Source of the DNA: Baffinella frigidus | Lineage: Eukaryota > Cryptophyceae > Cryptomonadales > Baffinellaceae | Direction: 5' to 3' | NCBI GenBank assembly: GCA_026770585.1 | Contig: MU646329.1 | Span: 948,459 to 963,060, forward strand | DNA: 14,602 nucleotides | Shown here: piece by piece, positions 8,234-14,602 of the stretch | Layout: the number at the start of each line of letters is the position of its first letter | How positions within the stretch are numbered: the first letter of the stretch is position 1 | Made by a program: the position numbers and the translations under genes | The notes under the pieces: model-generated | Told to the model about the DNA's origin: nothing | The model's input: only the letters and a program-made list of their open reading frames with translations | Database searches by the model: none

Positions 8234-8534
8234 CCCCCAGGCGAGAAGGCACCCCGATTGTTCAGGTTATGACAGCAGGATTTAGGTTGCTGACGTAAAC
8301 TTTAGGTGTTGTCGACTTTTGAACTCGTCCAAAGTCACGAGCTCGTATGTTCTAGATTGTTCTAGATGCTCTAGTCAGGCACCTATGTCAGGAGCTAAAT
8401 TTAGCACTTTTGACATCCAAGACATCTGGGTCTTGGGTCTCGCAAACCTCCACCCCACTCTACTCGGCACACACTCCTTCGAGCCACGCATATCCGTTGA
8501 GAGACGCTGTCAAACCCCCTCGATCACTTGAGGG
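8234..8534. promoter_or_regulatory. Divergent intergenic region, likely bidirectional promoter
   Basis: About 300 bases separate the proposed start of the minus-strand TauE-like gene from the mTERF start. It is AT-richer than the flanking exons. It contains a TGACGTAA box (about 8290-8298) of the kind bound by bZIP factors and a TTCTAGA tandem at 8350-8374. No TATA box is obvious. Confidence 0.4.
8350..8374 (+). promoter_or_regulatory. Phased TTCnnGA tandem, heat-shock-element-like
   Basis: The sequence TTCTAGATTG then TTCTAGATGC then TCTAG keeps TTC and GA triplets at 5-base phasing, as in heat-shock elements, though GAT replaces GAA. It could also be a simple 10-bp duplication. Confidence 0.25.
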
Positions 8535-10628
8535 ATGACAATGGCGCGTGGCATCGGCGGTCGCGCCTGCCAGTGCACCCTTCAGATCCTCGCTCTCGCC
8601 ATCCCATGCAGCTCCTGGATCCCAACCGTTGGCGTCGCGCATGTGCGCCTCCCGGGCCGTGCGTTGGGGGCACGGGCCGCGCTGCGCTGCGCCGAGCGTG
8701 CTGGGGAAGTCCGGGTGTGCGGGGCACGGATGGCAGCGGGGGCGGGCGTCAGAGGCTTGCCAGATGGAGGTGAGGTGTGGAGGCAGGAAGCGGTGCGGCA
8801 GGACCGCGAGAATCTCAACAACCAAGTGATGGCGCGTGAGGCCCAGGAGGCAGGGCTGCGGCGGCGGATCCGTGCGTCCTCGTACGACCTGGGTGGTCTA
8901 GACGTGAGGCGCTTTTTCGCGCAATACGACGTCGACAAGAACGGCGCGCTGTCCGCCAGCGAGTTTGCACGCCTCGCAGTTCAGACGGGGTCGCGCGCAG
9001 CATCGCCGGAGGACCTACGGGCGATTCTGCAGGTGGTCGGGAGCAACAACGAGGTCCGCATGCGCGATTTTCTCAGATGGATGGGTGTGCCCATCTCCGA
9101 CGACAGCAAGGCTTCCCGCAGCATGTCGGGGCCTGCACGCAGTGCTGTGGCCAGCACGCCGCCCGTTGGAGGAGACGTAACGCCTCCAGGTGCGTGGAGC
9201 TACGGCGATTCCACCTCGGCAGTAGAACCTGCAGGGGCGTGGACGTTTGGGGAATCGAGCCTTGGGGAAGGCATGCTGAACGCCGGGGCGAAGGGGGAGA
9301 AGCTCAGCGGGCTCTCGGCCACGCTCGAGAAGCTCAAGGCAGCGCAGCGCAACTTCCAGGCGCTCCGTGGTTCTGTGGCGGGCCCATCCTCGACATCGCG
9401 CGGCGCTTCGGCGGCTGAGCGGTTCCGGAGGAGCGCTGTGCCGAGTGGGATGCGGGCGGACGCGGGTGTGACGGAGGCTGCAGGGTCGCGCGAGCCGATG
9501 GAGGAGCTGCTGCGGTTGGTGGCGCCGTGGGTCGATGCTCCCGCGCAGCAGCTGCGCGACGTGATCTACATGCTGGTCTCCGAGCTCGGGGTGCCCGAGG
9601 AGAAGGTGGTTGGGCTGGCCATCGCCGCGCCAGCCTTCTTCAAGCACAACGTCGAGGCCGAGCTGCGCCCGTCCCTGGAGCGTCTCCTCGACTGCGGCAT
9701 CCGCAAGTCGCGGCTGGCCACGCTCATCCTCGCGCACCCAGAGGTGGTCGAGGCGGGCGCGGCGCGCCTCGACACGGTCAGCGCCTTCCTCGTCTCGCTC
9801 GGGCTCACCGAGGACAAGGTCGGCAAGGTGGTGGCGTCCAACCCGCAGATGCTCGGGCTGAGCGTGGAGGGGAACCTGAACCCGACGGTCGACTTCCTGG
9901 TGGTGGAGGGGGGCGTTCCGCGGCGGTCCGTCGGGCAGCTCGTGGCGCAGTTCCCCAACGTGGTGAGCTACTCGGTGAAGCACAAGCTCCGTCCGATGCT
10001 CGCGTTCCTCCGCGACGAGCTGGGCGTCCCTGCAGAGGGCCTGGGCGCGCTCCTCCAGAAGTACCCGCAGATCCTCTCGCTGAGCATCGACAACAACCTG
10101 CGCCCCACCGTGCTGTTCCTCCGCGAGGCGGTGGGCGTGGACTTCGAGGGGATGGCGCGCATGGTGCAGCAGCACCCGCAGATGCTCGGCCTGTCTATCG
10201 AGGCCAACCTGCAGCCCAAGATGCGGTACCTGACGGAGCGGCTCGGCATCGCGCCCGCGCGCCTCCTCCCTATCATCACCGCGCTCCCCACGCTCCTCTC
10301 CCTCTCGATCGAGAAGAACCTCGAGCCCAAGGTGCGCTTCCTCGTCGACGAGGCCGGCTACTCCAAAGACGACATCGCCAAGTCGCCCAACCTCCTGGCA
10401 TACTCCCTCGAGAAGCGCATGCGCCCGCGGCACGAGGCCCTCTCGCGCATGGGCGTCCGCATGGCGCTCGGCTCCATGCTCTCCTACTCCGAGGAGGCCT
10501 TCCAGCGCAAGTTCGGCTTCCGTGACACCCTTGCCCTCGCCACCGCCAAGAGCCGCGCCACCGCCGCCAAGCCTGCGCCCGAGGCTCGGAAACCTCTGCG
10601 GAGCCTCGTGCAGGTCGAGCAAGCGTGA
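8535..10628 (+). CDS. EF-hand plus mTERF-repeat protein, probably organellar
   Basis: A 697-codon open frame with an in-frame TGA six bases before the ATG. Residues 1-65 are Arg/Ala-rich with a hydrophobic stretch at 15-35 and could be a targeting leader; a start at Met66 is possible. Residues 80-112 are charged and possibly coiled coil. A canonical EF-hand loop covers 132-143 (D132, D134, N136, G137, E143); a degenerate second one may lie near 168-183. Residues 200-330 are a low-complexity linker with two PxGAWxxGxS units. From about 335 to 630 there are roughly eight mTERF repeats of 36-37 residues with the family signature (LRPTVLFLRE, hPQMLGLSIEAN, YPQILSLSIDNN). mTERF proteins bind organelle DNA or RNA and act in transcription, splicing or translation in mitochondria or plastids. 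A calcium-binding module on one is unusual. Third codon positions are strongly GC. No intron is needed. Confidence 0.85.
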   Translation: MTMARGIGGRACQCTLQILALAIPCSSWIPTVGVAHVRLPGRALGARAALRCAERAGEVRVCGARMAAGAGVRGLPDGGEVWRQEAVRQDRENLNNQVMAREAQEAGLRRRIRASSYDLGGLDVRRFFAQYDVDKNGALSASEFARLAVQTGSRAASPEDLRAILQVVGSNNEVRMRDFLRWMGVPISDDSKASRSMSGPARSAVASTPPVGGDVTPPGAWSYGDSTSAVEPAGAWTFGESSLGEGMLNAGAKGEKLSGLSATLEKLKAAQRNFQALRGSVAGPSSTSRGASAAERFRRSAVPSGMRADAGVTEAAGSREPMEELLRLVAPWVDAPAQQLRDVIYMLVSELGVPEEKVVGLAIAAPAFFKHNVEAELRPSLERLLDCGIRKSRLATLILAHPEVVEAGAARLDTVSAFLVSLGLTEDKVGKVVASNPQMLGLSVEGNLNPTVDFLVVEGGVPRRSVGQLVAQFPNVVSYSVKHKLRPMLAFLRDELGVPAEGLGALLQKYPQILSLSIDNNLRPTVLFLREAVGVDFEGMARMVQQHPQMLGLSIEANLQPKMRYLTERLGIAPARLLPIITALPTLLSLSIEKNLEPKVRFLVDEAGYSKDDIAKSPNLLAYSLEKRMRPRHEALSRMGVRMALGSMLSYSEEAFQRKFGFRDTLALATAKSRATAAKPAPEARKPLRSLVQVEQA

Positions 10629-10666
10629 GTAGGGGCCCGGGGAGCGTGGGACTGTGCAGCGGGGTG

Positions 10667-10672
10667 TAAATA
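10667..10672 (+). promoter_or_regulatory. TGTAAA, possible polyadenylation element after the mTERF gene
   Basis: TGTAAA lies about 40 bases past the TGA stop. TGTAA is the usual polyadenylation element of green algae. No AATAAA is seen here, so this is the best candidate, but the motif is short. Confidence 0.25.
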
Positions 10673-10754
10673 CAGTGTACATACATGCAGTTTATTCTCA
10701 AGCATTGAGTGGCGCGGCGCGTGCGGTGCCCGCACGCGGATTCCTCCCTACAGA

Positions 10755-10905
10755 CCACCAGCACTCACGGCTTGAGTAAATCGTCGAATTTCGATGTTCA
10801 GATTTCAAGGGGAATTGGAGCGCCGTTGAAGCCGGATTCCGGCTTCATGCCAGGTGAAAATGGCTCCGAAAATCGATGGTTGGCTCAATCTGGGAGGGTT
10901 GGTGG
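10755..10905. mobile_element. Fold-back element family FB1, copy 3 (diverged)
   Basis: Starts CCACCAGCACTCACGGC and ends GGGAGGGTTGGTGGG. The left half matches the family; the right half has many changes, so the hairpin is imperfect. It lies about 125 bases after the mTERF stop. Confidence 0.6.
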
Positions 10906-11045
10906 GACCAAGAGCGCCGCACCCGCACCCAAAAAGCGAATCTACTGTGGCGTCCTCCTAACCTTGCATCTTTAGGTGTCCTTAGAGCCTAGATGTGCCC
11001 TTAGAGCCTGGGTGTTCACACCAAGCGCGCGCAAAGCTAGCTACT

Positions 11046-11079
11046 CCTCATAACCTTGCGTCCTTAGGAGCTCTTAGAG
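11046..11079. repeat. Host repeat CCTCATAACCTTGCGTCCTTAG, copy next to FB2
   Basis: Related copies are at 10953-10990 (CCTCCTAACCTTGCATCTTT…) and 14224-14260. Two of the three end at the left terminus of a fold-back element. Confidence 0.65.
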
Positions 11080-11081
11080 TC

Positions 11082-11202
11082 TACAGGGGTACCTCGCTCA
11101 TAAGAAACCGCCCCCACATAGGACCCAACAGTAGGACGATGCCTAGGGCCCTATGGTGGTCCTAGAGGGGCGGGCGTTTCTTGTGAGCGAGGTACCCCTG
11201 TA
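11082..11202. mobile_element. Fold-back element family FB2, copy 1
   Basis: Inverted repeat of about 121 bp: TACAGGGGTACCTCGCTC at the left end and its complement GAGCGAGGTACCCCTGTA at the right, then AAGAAACCGCCCC-type inner arms and a CCTAGGGCCC centre. No ORF. Confidence 0.75.
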
Positions 11203-11227
11203 GATACCCACAAGCACGCCCTCCCCG

Positions 11228-11264
11228 CAGAGCCAACGGCGCGCCCCCCCGGGGGTGGCTCTGC
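11228..11264. repeat. Small GC-rich hairpin between two FB2 copies
   Basis: GCAGAGCCA and TGGCTCTGC enclose a C/G-rich loop. Confidence 0.4.
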
Positions 11265-11279
11265 GGCGCCCCCGCCACT

Positions 11280-11408
11280 TACAGGGGTACCTCGCTCAAA
11301 CGAAACTGCCCCTCCCCTAGCTAGGACCGCCGCAGGGTCCTAGCTAGGCATAGCCCTACTGTAGGGTCCTAGGGGGAGGCTCTTTCTCATGAGCGAGGAA
11401 TTCCTGTG
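11280..11408. mobile_element. Fold-back element family FB2, copy 2
   Basis: Same left terminus as copy 1; the right terminus is degraded (GAGCGAGGAATTCCTGTG). The inner part has CCTAGCTAGGACC and its complement. It lies between the AAA+ 3' end and copy 1. Confidence 0.7.
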
Positions 11409-11450
11409 GAGCCACGCATGCAGCGGCGGGCGGCGTCGTCAAACACGACA

Positions 11451-11456
11451 TTTATT
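11451..11456 (-). promoter_or_regulatory. AATAAA polyadenylation-type signal after the AAA+ gene
   Basis: The minus strand reads AATAAA about 60 bases beyond the proposed TGA at 11518-11516. This is a suitable place for 3' end formation and supports that stop. Confidence 0.4.
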
Positions 11457-11515
11457 ACCACCAACACGCCCGCCATGCATGCACCCCCACCGACGATCCC
11501 CCACCCCCCCACGCC

Positions 11516-12328
11516 TCACACACTCCCGTACGCCCGTGCGGAAGCCTCTCGCAGAGCGCGCGCCCTGCGCCACACATCCAGCGCGGCAGCGGCAAGGTCG
11601 GCGTGCTCGACAGGCCCGCCGCGGCGGAGCGCGGCGCGCGCCGCGGCCGCGCACACCCCCGCGACGTCCGCGGCGCTCGCTGGCTCCGCGTGTCCTGCTT
11701 GGACTGATTGGACGGGGGGCGAGAGGAGCGCGGCCGCCGCGGGGATCGAGCAGTCTGCGAAGAGGGGTGCGCTGAATGTTGAGAGATGGGGGACATCGGA
11801 GGCGAGGGGCGGGAGGGAGGAGGCGGGGGTTGGTGGGATGGGGAAGGTGGGTTGCGGGAGGCTGCTTGGTGAGTGGTGGGTGAAGGCTTCAACGCAACTT
11901 AATGGGGTAACGGACCAAAAATGGGGCAATTAGGCCTACGGGATTGCCTAGGACCTCCTACTGTAGGCCAAAATCCTAGGAATTTTTGGTCATAGGAGCC
12001 CTACGGCCTACGGTAGGCAATACCGTAGGCCTAACTACCCCATTTTTAGTCCGTCAACCTATGAAACTGCAACGCACGTTCATCCGTGACACGCAGCCTC
12101 GCGCACTTAAGCCTCTACTTACAAGCGCTGTTTTCCGGTTATAAAAGCTAAACCGGATACAACCGACCTTAATCCCGAAACCGTAAACCATAAAACAACT
12201 ACACCCTACACCCTACACCCTACACCCTATTCCGTACACCCTAAACTCCAAACTCCAAACTCCAAACCCCAAACCCTTAACCCTAACCCTGAACCCTCAG
12301 GCTAACCCTAACCTAACCCTAAAACCTA

Positions 12329-12385
<57 letters not shown>

Positions 12386-14036
12386 ACCCCAAGCCCCAAT
12401 CCCCAACCCCAACCCCGACCCAAACCCCTAAACCCTAAACCCTAAACCCTAAACCATTCACCATAAACCAAAAACCCTAAACTCTAAACCCTAAACCCTA
12501 CACCCTAAACCATAATCCCCAAACCACAAACCCCAAACCAGACACCCCATGGCGGGGGGCGTGTACCCGGGGCGAGGGGCGCGCGGGAGAGGAGCACACG
12601 CATCATAGCCTCGCGCTCGCCAAGGTCAGGGGGCGCGAGGACGACGAGCTCGTCGAGCCTGCCGGGGCGGCGGAGCGCCTCGTCGAGGGAGGAGGCGTCG
12701 GCGACGCACCCGATCACCGCCACGTGCCCGCCGCGCCCTGCCGGTGGGAGCACGCCACGCCCCGTCAGCCACCACGCCCCGTAAGACTCCACGTCCCGTC
12801 AGCACGCCGTTGGATGGTCAGCGACGCGCCGCGCCCTGCCGGTGTGAGACACCGTCAGCACGCCCCGTCAGCACGCCACCTTCTAGTCAGCAACGCGCCA
12901 CGCTGGTGGGAACACGCCACCAGCTAAGCTCTGGGGAGGTCACACGAGAGAGAAGATAATCGCGAGGGACCTACCCAGAGTCGTATATCACCAAGTATAC
13001 GACGTATACGAAGAGAACACACCACCAGCTAGGCAGGTGCCCGCCCCGCCCTGCCGGTGTAAGACACCACGGGCCGTAAGAACGCCATTATCCACACAGC
13101 GGGCTTCGAAGGGATTTTCGGCCCATTTTGGGCCGAGTTTCCGTTACATTATCCGTAGGAACCCCCCTATGACCCTACGGGTTTCCTACCGTAGGGTCCT
13201 AGGTCTCATCGCTTGGGGGTTACTCGAAATCCCTTCGAAGTGCGCTGTGTGGTAGTCAGCACCCCGCCCTGCCGGTGGACGCCACACCCCGTCAGTAACT
13301 TGCCGCACGTGGCTTGCTGACATCACGCCACCATCTAGTCAGCAACTCGCCTCACCCGCCCTGCAGGTGGGGCCATCAGCTAGTCAGGTGCCCGCCATGA
13401 GAGCAGCTGTGCCGGCGCGCCACAGTCGTTCTAAATCCTAATTCCCAACACTCTAAACCCTAGTCCCTAGTCCCAGAACCCTAACGGGTTTACAGTGTTG
13501 GGAATTAGGGTGGGATTCCCGGATGAGTCATATCAGCTGTACCAGTGCGCCACAGCCGACGCCCCGTCACCTGCCTGACTTTATCTCAGAAAACGAGTTC
13601 TAAAACTCGTTTTCTTAAGTCAATTCCTCTACAAATTCGTCAACTTATTCTTTACTCTCCGCATAAGTTGACAAATTTGTAGGAGAATTGACTTAAGAAA
13701 ACGAGTTTTAGGACTCGTTTTCTGAGATAAGACTGCCTGACATCTAGTCGTGTGGCGCCACCGTCTACAGAGGTACCTCGCTCATAAGAAACCGCATCCT
13801 CCCTAGGACCCTACAGTAGGGCTATGCCTAGGGTCCTATGGTGGTCCTATGGGGGGGGGCAGTTTCTTATGATCGAGGTACCCCTGTAGGCATGCCCGCG
13901 CGCCGCACGCACGTGCAGGCCTGCCAGCGAGGGGGCGTCGAGGAGACGGAGGCGGTGGGGGTATCCAGTGAGAGGGTAGACCGGCGGTGTGAGTGCGGGG
14001 GCAGACGTCAAGGTTGTTGAGAAGCGTTGACAGCAC
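11516..14036 (-). CDS. Divergent AAA+ ATPase, C-terminal exons of a split gene
   Basis: Proposed minus-strand exons: 14036-13982 (upstream limit uncertain), 12737-12567, 11754-11516 with TGA stop. Phases agree at both GT-AG junctions. The joined product (about 154 residues) begins VLSTLLNNLD, matching the helix after Walker B in classic AAA domains. It then has GRGGHVAVIG (sensor-1 strand), SSLDEALRRPGRLDELV (second region of homology, arginine-finger segment), PPDLGEREAMMRVLL, and a lid helix SAADVAGVCAAAARAALRRG. The family comprises CDC48, NVL and AFG2-type protein-remodelling ATPases. The sensor-1 Asn of ATNRP-type motifs is replaced (GCVADAS), so activity may be altered. Walker A and B would lie upstream and are not visible. 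The first exon has no AG acceptor in the pyrimidine-rich stretch before it, so its start is unresolved or the gene is damaged. Confidence 0.6.
11908..12056. mobile_element. Fold-back element family FB6, full copy
   Basis: Left arm GGACCAAAAATGGGGCAATT, right arm the complement of CTAACTACCCCATTTTTAGTCC; TAGGCCTACGG continues both arms. The centre is made of CCTAGG and CCTACGGTAGG palindromes. It lies in the last AAA+ intron. Confidence 0.65.
12204..12533. repeat. Interstitial telomere-like heptad blocks
   Basis: The + strand has runs of 7-bp units: CCCTACA x3 (12204-12224), CCCTCAA x7 (12338-12386) and CCCTAAA x4 (12426-12453), with variants CAAACTC and CCCTAAC and a further broken run to about 12510. 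CCCTAAA is the plant/algal-type telomeric repeat. The tract lies in the last AAA+ intron, internal to the window. Confidence 0.8.
12738..13440. repeat. Irregular tandem repeats carrying copies of the AAA+ splice acceptor
   Basis: The segment CCGCGCCCTGCCGGTG, the complement of the CACCGGCAG|GGCG acceptor of exon 12737-12567, recurs at 12829-12848, 13044-13063, 13262-13280 and, changed, at 13353-13372. CCCGTCAGCACGCC and AGTCAGCAAC units lie between them. Confidence 0.65.
13092..13252. mobile_element. Fold-back element family FB4, full copy
   Basis: Ends CCACACAGCGGGCTTCGAAG and CTTCGAAGTGCGCTGTGTGG, with an inner GGCCCATTTTGGGCC palindrome and CCTACGGGTTTCC / CCTACCGTAGGG. A TA is present next to the right end and a TAT next to the left. 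It lies in the AAA+ intron. Confidence 0.7.
13437..13509. repeat. Inverted repeat with telomere-like loop
   Basis: Arms CCTAATTCCCAACACTCTAA and the complement TTTACAGTGTTGGGAATTAGG. The loop contains ACCCTAGTCCCTAGTCCC, resembling degraded telomeric heptads. Confidence 0.55.
13581..13730. mobile_element. Fold-back element family FB5, composite copy
   Basis: A 150-bp hairpin. Each end carries a palindromic module (TTATCTCAGAAAACGAGTT…). Between them is a second inverted repeat, TTAAGTCAATTCCTCTACAA and its complement, around a TTCTTTACTCTCCG loop. Confidence 0.7.
13766..13888. mobile_element. Fold-back element family FB2, copy 3
   Basis: Ends TACAGAGGTACCTCGCTC and ATCGAGGTACCCCTGTA, with CATAAGAAACCGC / AGTTTCTTATG inner arms. 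It lies in the proposed AAA+ intron just downstream (minus strand) of the 13982 donor. Confidence 0.75.
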
Positions 14037-14077
14037 AGGGGGCGTCGAGGGGACGGAGGCGGGGGTGGCGGGTATCA
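13930..14077. repeat. Direct repeat flanking the first visible AAA+ exon
   Basis: GAGGGGGCGTCGAGGAGACG + GAGGCGG at 13930-13956 recurs as GGGGGCGTCGAGGGGACGGA + GGCGG at 14038-14062, each followed by a TATC. The proposed exon lies between them. Confidence 0.6.
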
Positions 14078-14260
14078 TGGCGCGGCAGGGGAGGGGGGGA
14101 CACAGCGTGAGGAGGAGGAGGAGACGCAGCGTGAACCAGGCCAGGCCAGGTGCGGGGGCGACGGGCGATGCCGGTAACGAGGGGTAATGTACTTATGGAG
14201 GCCTAAGTGAATCTACGCCGACGTCCTCATAACCTTGCGTCCTTAGATGCCCTTAGAGCC

Positions 14261-14414
14261 TACCACCAAACTCACCGGCCTGGGCAAATCGACGGTTTTC
14301 GATGTCCCGATTTCAAGGGGAATTGGAGCCGTTGAAGTCAGATTCCGACTTCAACCCCCTTGAAATATCGTAATGAAAATCGTCGATTTGCCCAATCCGT
14401 GAGGGTTGGTGGTA
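14261..14414. mobile_element. Fold-back element family FB1, copy 4
   Basis: A well-preserved 154-bp copy from TACCACCAAA to GGTTGGTGGTA. It is flanked by CCTTAGAGCC on the left and GATACCCACA on the right, the same flanks that border an FB2 element at 11082-11202. Confidence 0.75.
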
Positions 14415-14448
14415 GATACCCACAGGTAGCGTGTGTGCGGGGAAAAAG

Positions 14449-14530
14449 TCCCAGGATTTTGGCCTACAGTAGGAGGTCCTAGGCAATGCCGTAGGCCTAA
14501 CTACCCCATTTTTAGTCCATTACCCTGTTA
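14449..14530. mobile_element. Fold-back element family FB6, partial copy
   Basis: Matches the right part of the 11908-12056 element: CCAGGATTTTGGCCTACAGT, AGGTCCTAGGCAATGCCG, then CTAACTACCCCATTTTTAGT. The left arm is absent. Confidence 0.55.
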
Positions 14531-14602
14531 AGGTAGCGTTCGTGCGGGGCTGGCCGGCAAGCGATGCCAGGGGGGGGAGAGGCTGGTGGAGGTGGGAGGG
14601 GA

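Noticed and set aside
9527-10525. 332-codon Arg/Ala/Pro-rich frame overlapping the mTERF gene on the same strand
   Set aside because: Low-complexity frame shadow of the mTERF reading frame.
9015-10682. 555-codon open frame antisense to the mTERF gene
   Set aside because: It is a product of the GC-rich codon bias on the opposite strand; its His/Arg/Glu/Leu-rich content has no domain, while the sense frame has clear mTERF repeats.
13403-13556. Possible tRNA-like A-box (TGGCGCACTGG) on the minus strand, in two copies
   Set aside because: No B-box and no acceptor or anticodon stem pairing was found, so neither a tRNA nor a tRNA-derived SINE can be supported.

Overview
The window looks like nuclear DNA of a GC-rich unicellular eukaryote, most likely a microalga. 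The reasons are split genes with GT-AG introns, blocks of plant/algal-type telomeric heptads (CCCTAAA/TTTAGGG), an mTERF-family organelle factor with GC-rich third positions, and many short fold-back (MITE-like) elements. The lineage cannot be fixed from the sequence: a TGTAA motif after the mTERF gene would suit a green alga, but that evidence is weak.

Layout. (1) 1244-8233, minus strand: a multi-exon gene assembled here by eye. Seven exons join in frame across GT-AG junctions. The first five encode an N-terminal half resembling TauE/SafE membrane transporters (GFGGG motif, about five hydrophobic segments); the next two would be a hydrophilic linker. The rest of the protein is not found in the window. 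Its introns are full of fold-back elements, tandem repeats and partial copies of its own exons. (2) 8234-8534: a short intergenic stretch between divergent gene starts, probably a bidirectional promoter. (3) 8535-10628, plus strand: an uninterrupted 697-codon gene for an mTERF-repeat protein with an EF-hand near its N terminus. (4) 10629-11450: repeats, including two neighbouring copies of one fold-back family. (5) 11516-14036, minus strand: the 3' exons of a divergent AAA+ ATPase gene, with introns containing telomere-like repeats, an irregular tandem array and several fold-backs. (6) 14037-14602: repeats only.

The mTERF protein is expected to act on organelle nucleic acid, the TauE/SafE-like protein in a membrane, and the AAA+ protein as a remodelling ATPase. 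Nothing ties them into one pathway; the only architectural link is the divergent TauE-like/mTERF pair.

The most unusual content is the repeat landscape. At least six fold-back families occur, two of which sit at the same TA in two copies of one host repeat. Exon-intron boundary segments have been duplicated inside introns, often with a fold-back at the junction. Gene models on the minus strand are my own splice reconstructions and need transcript support.
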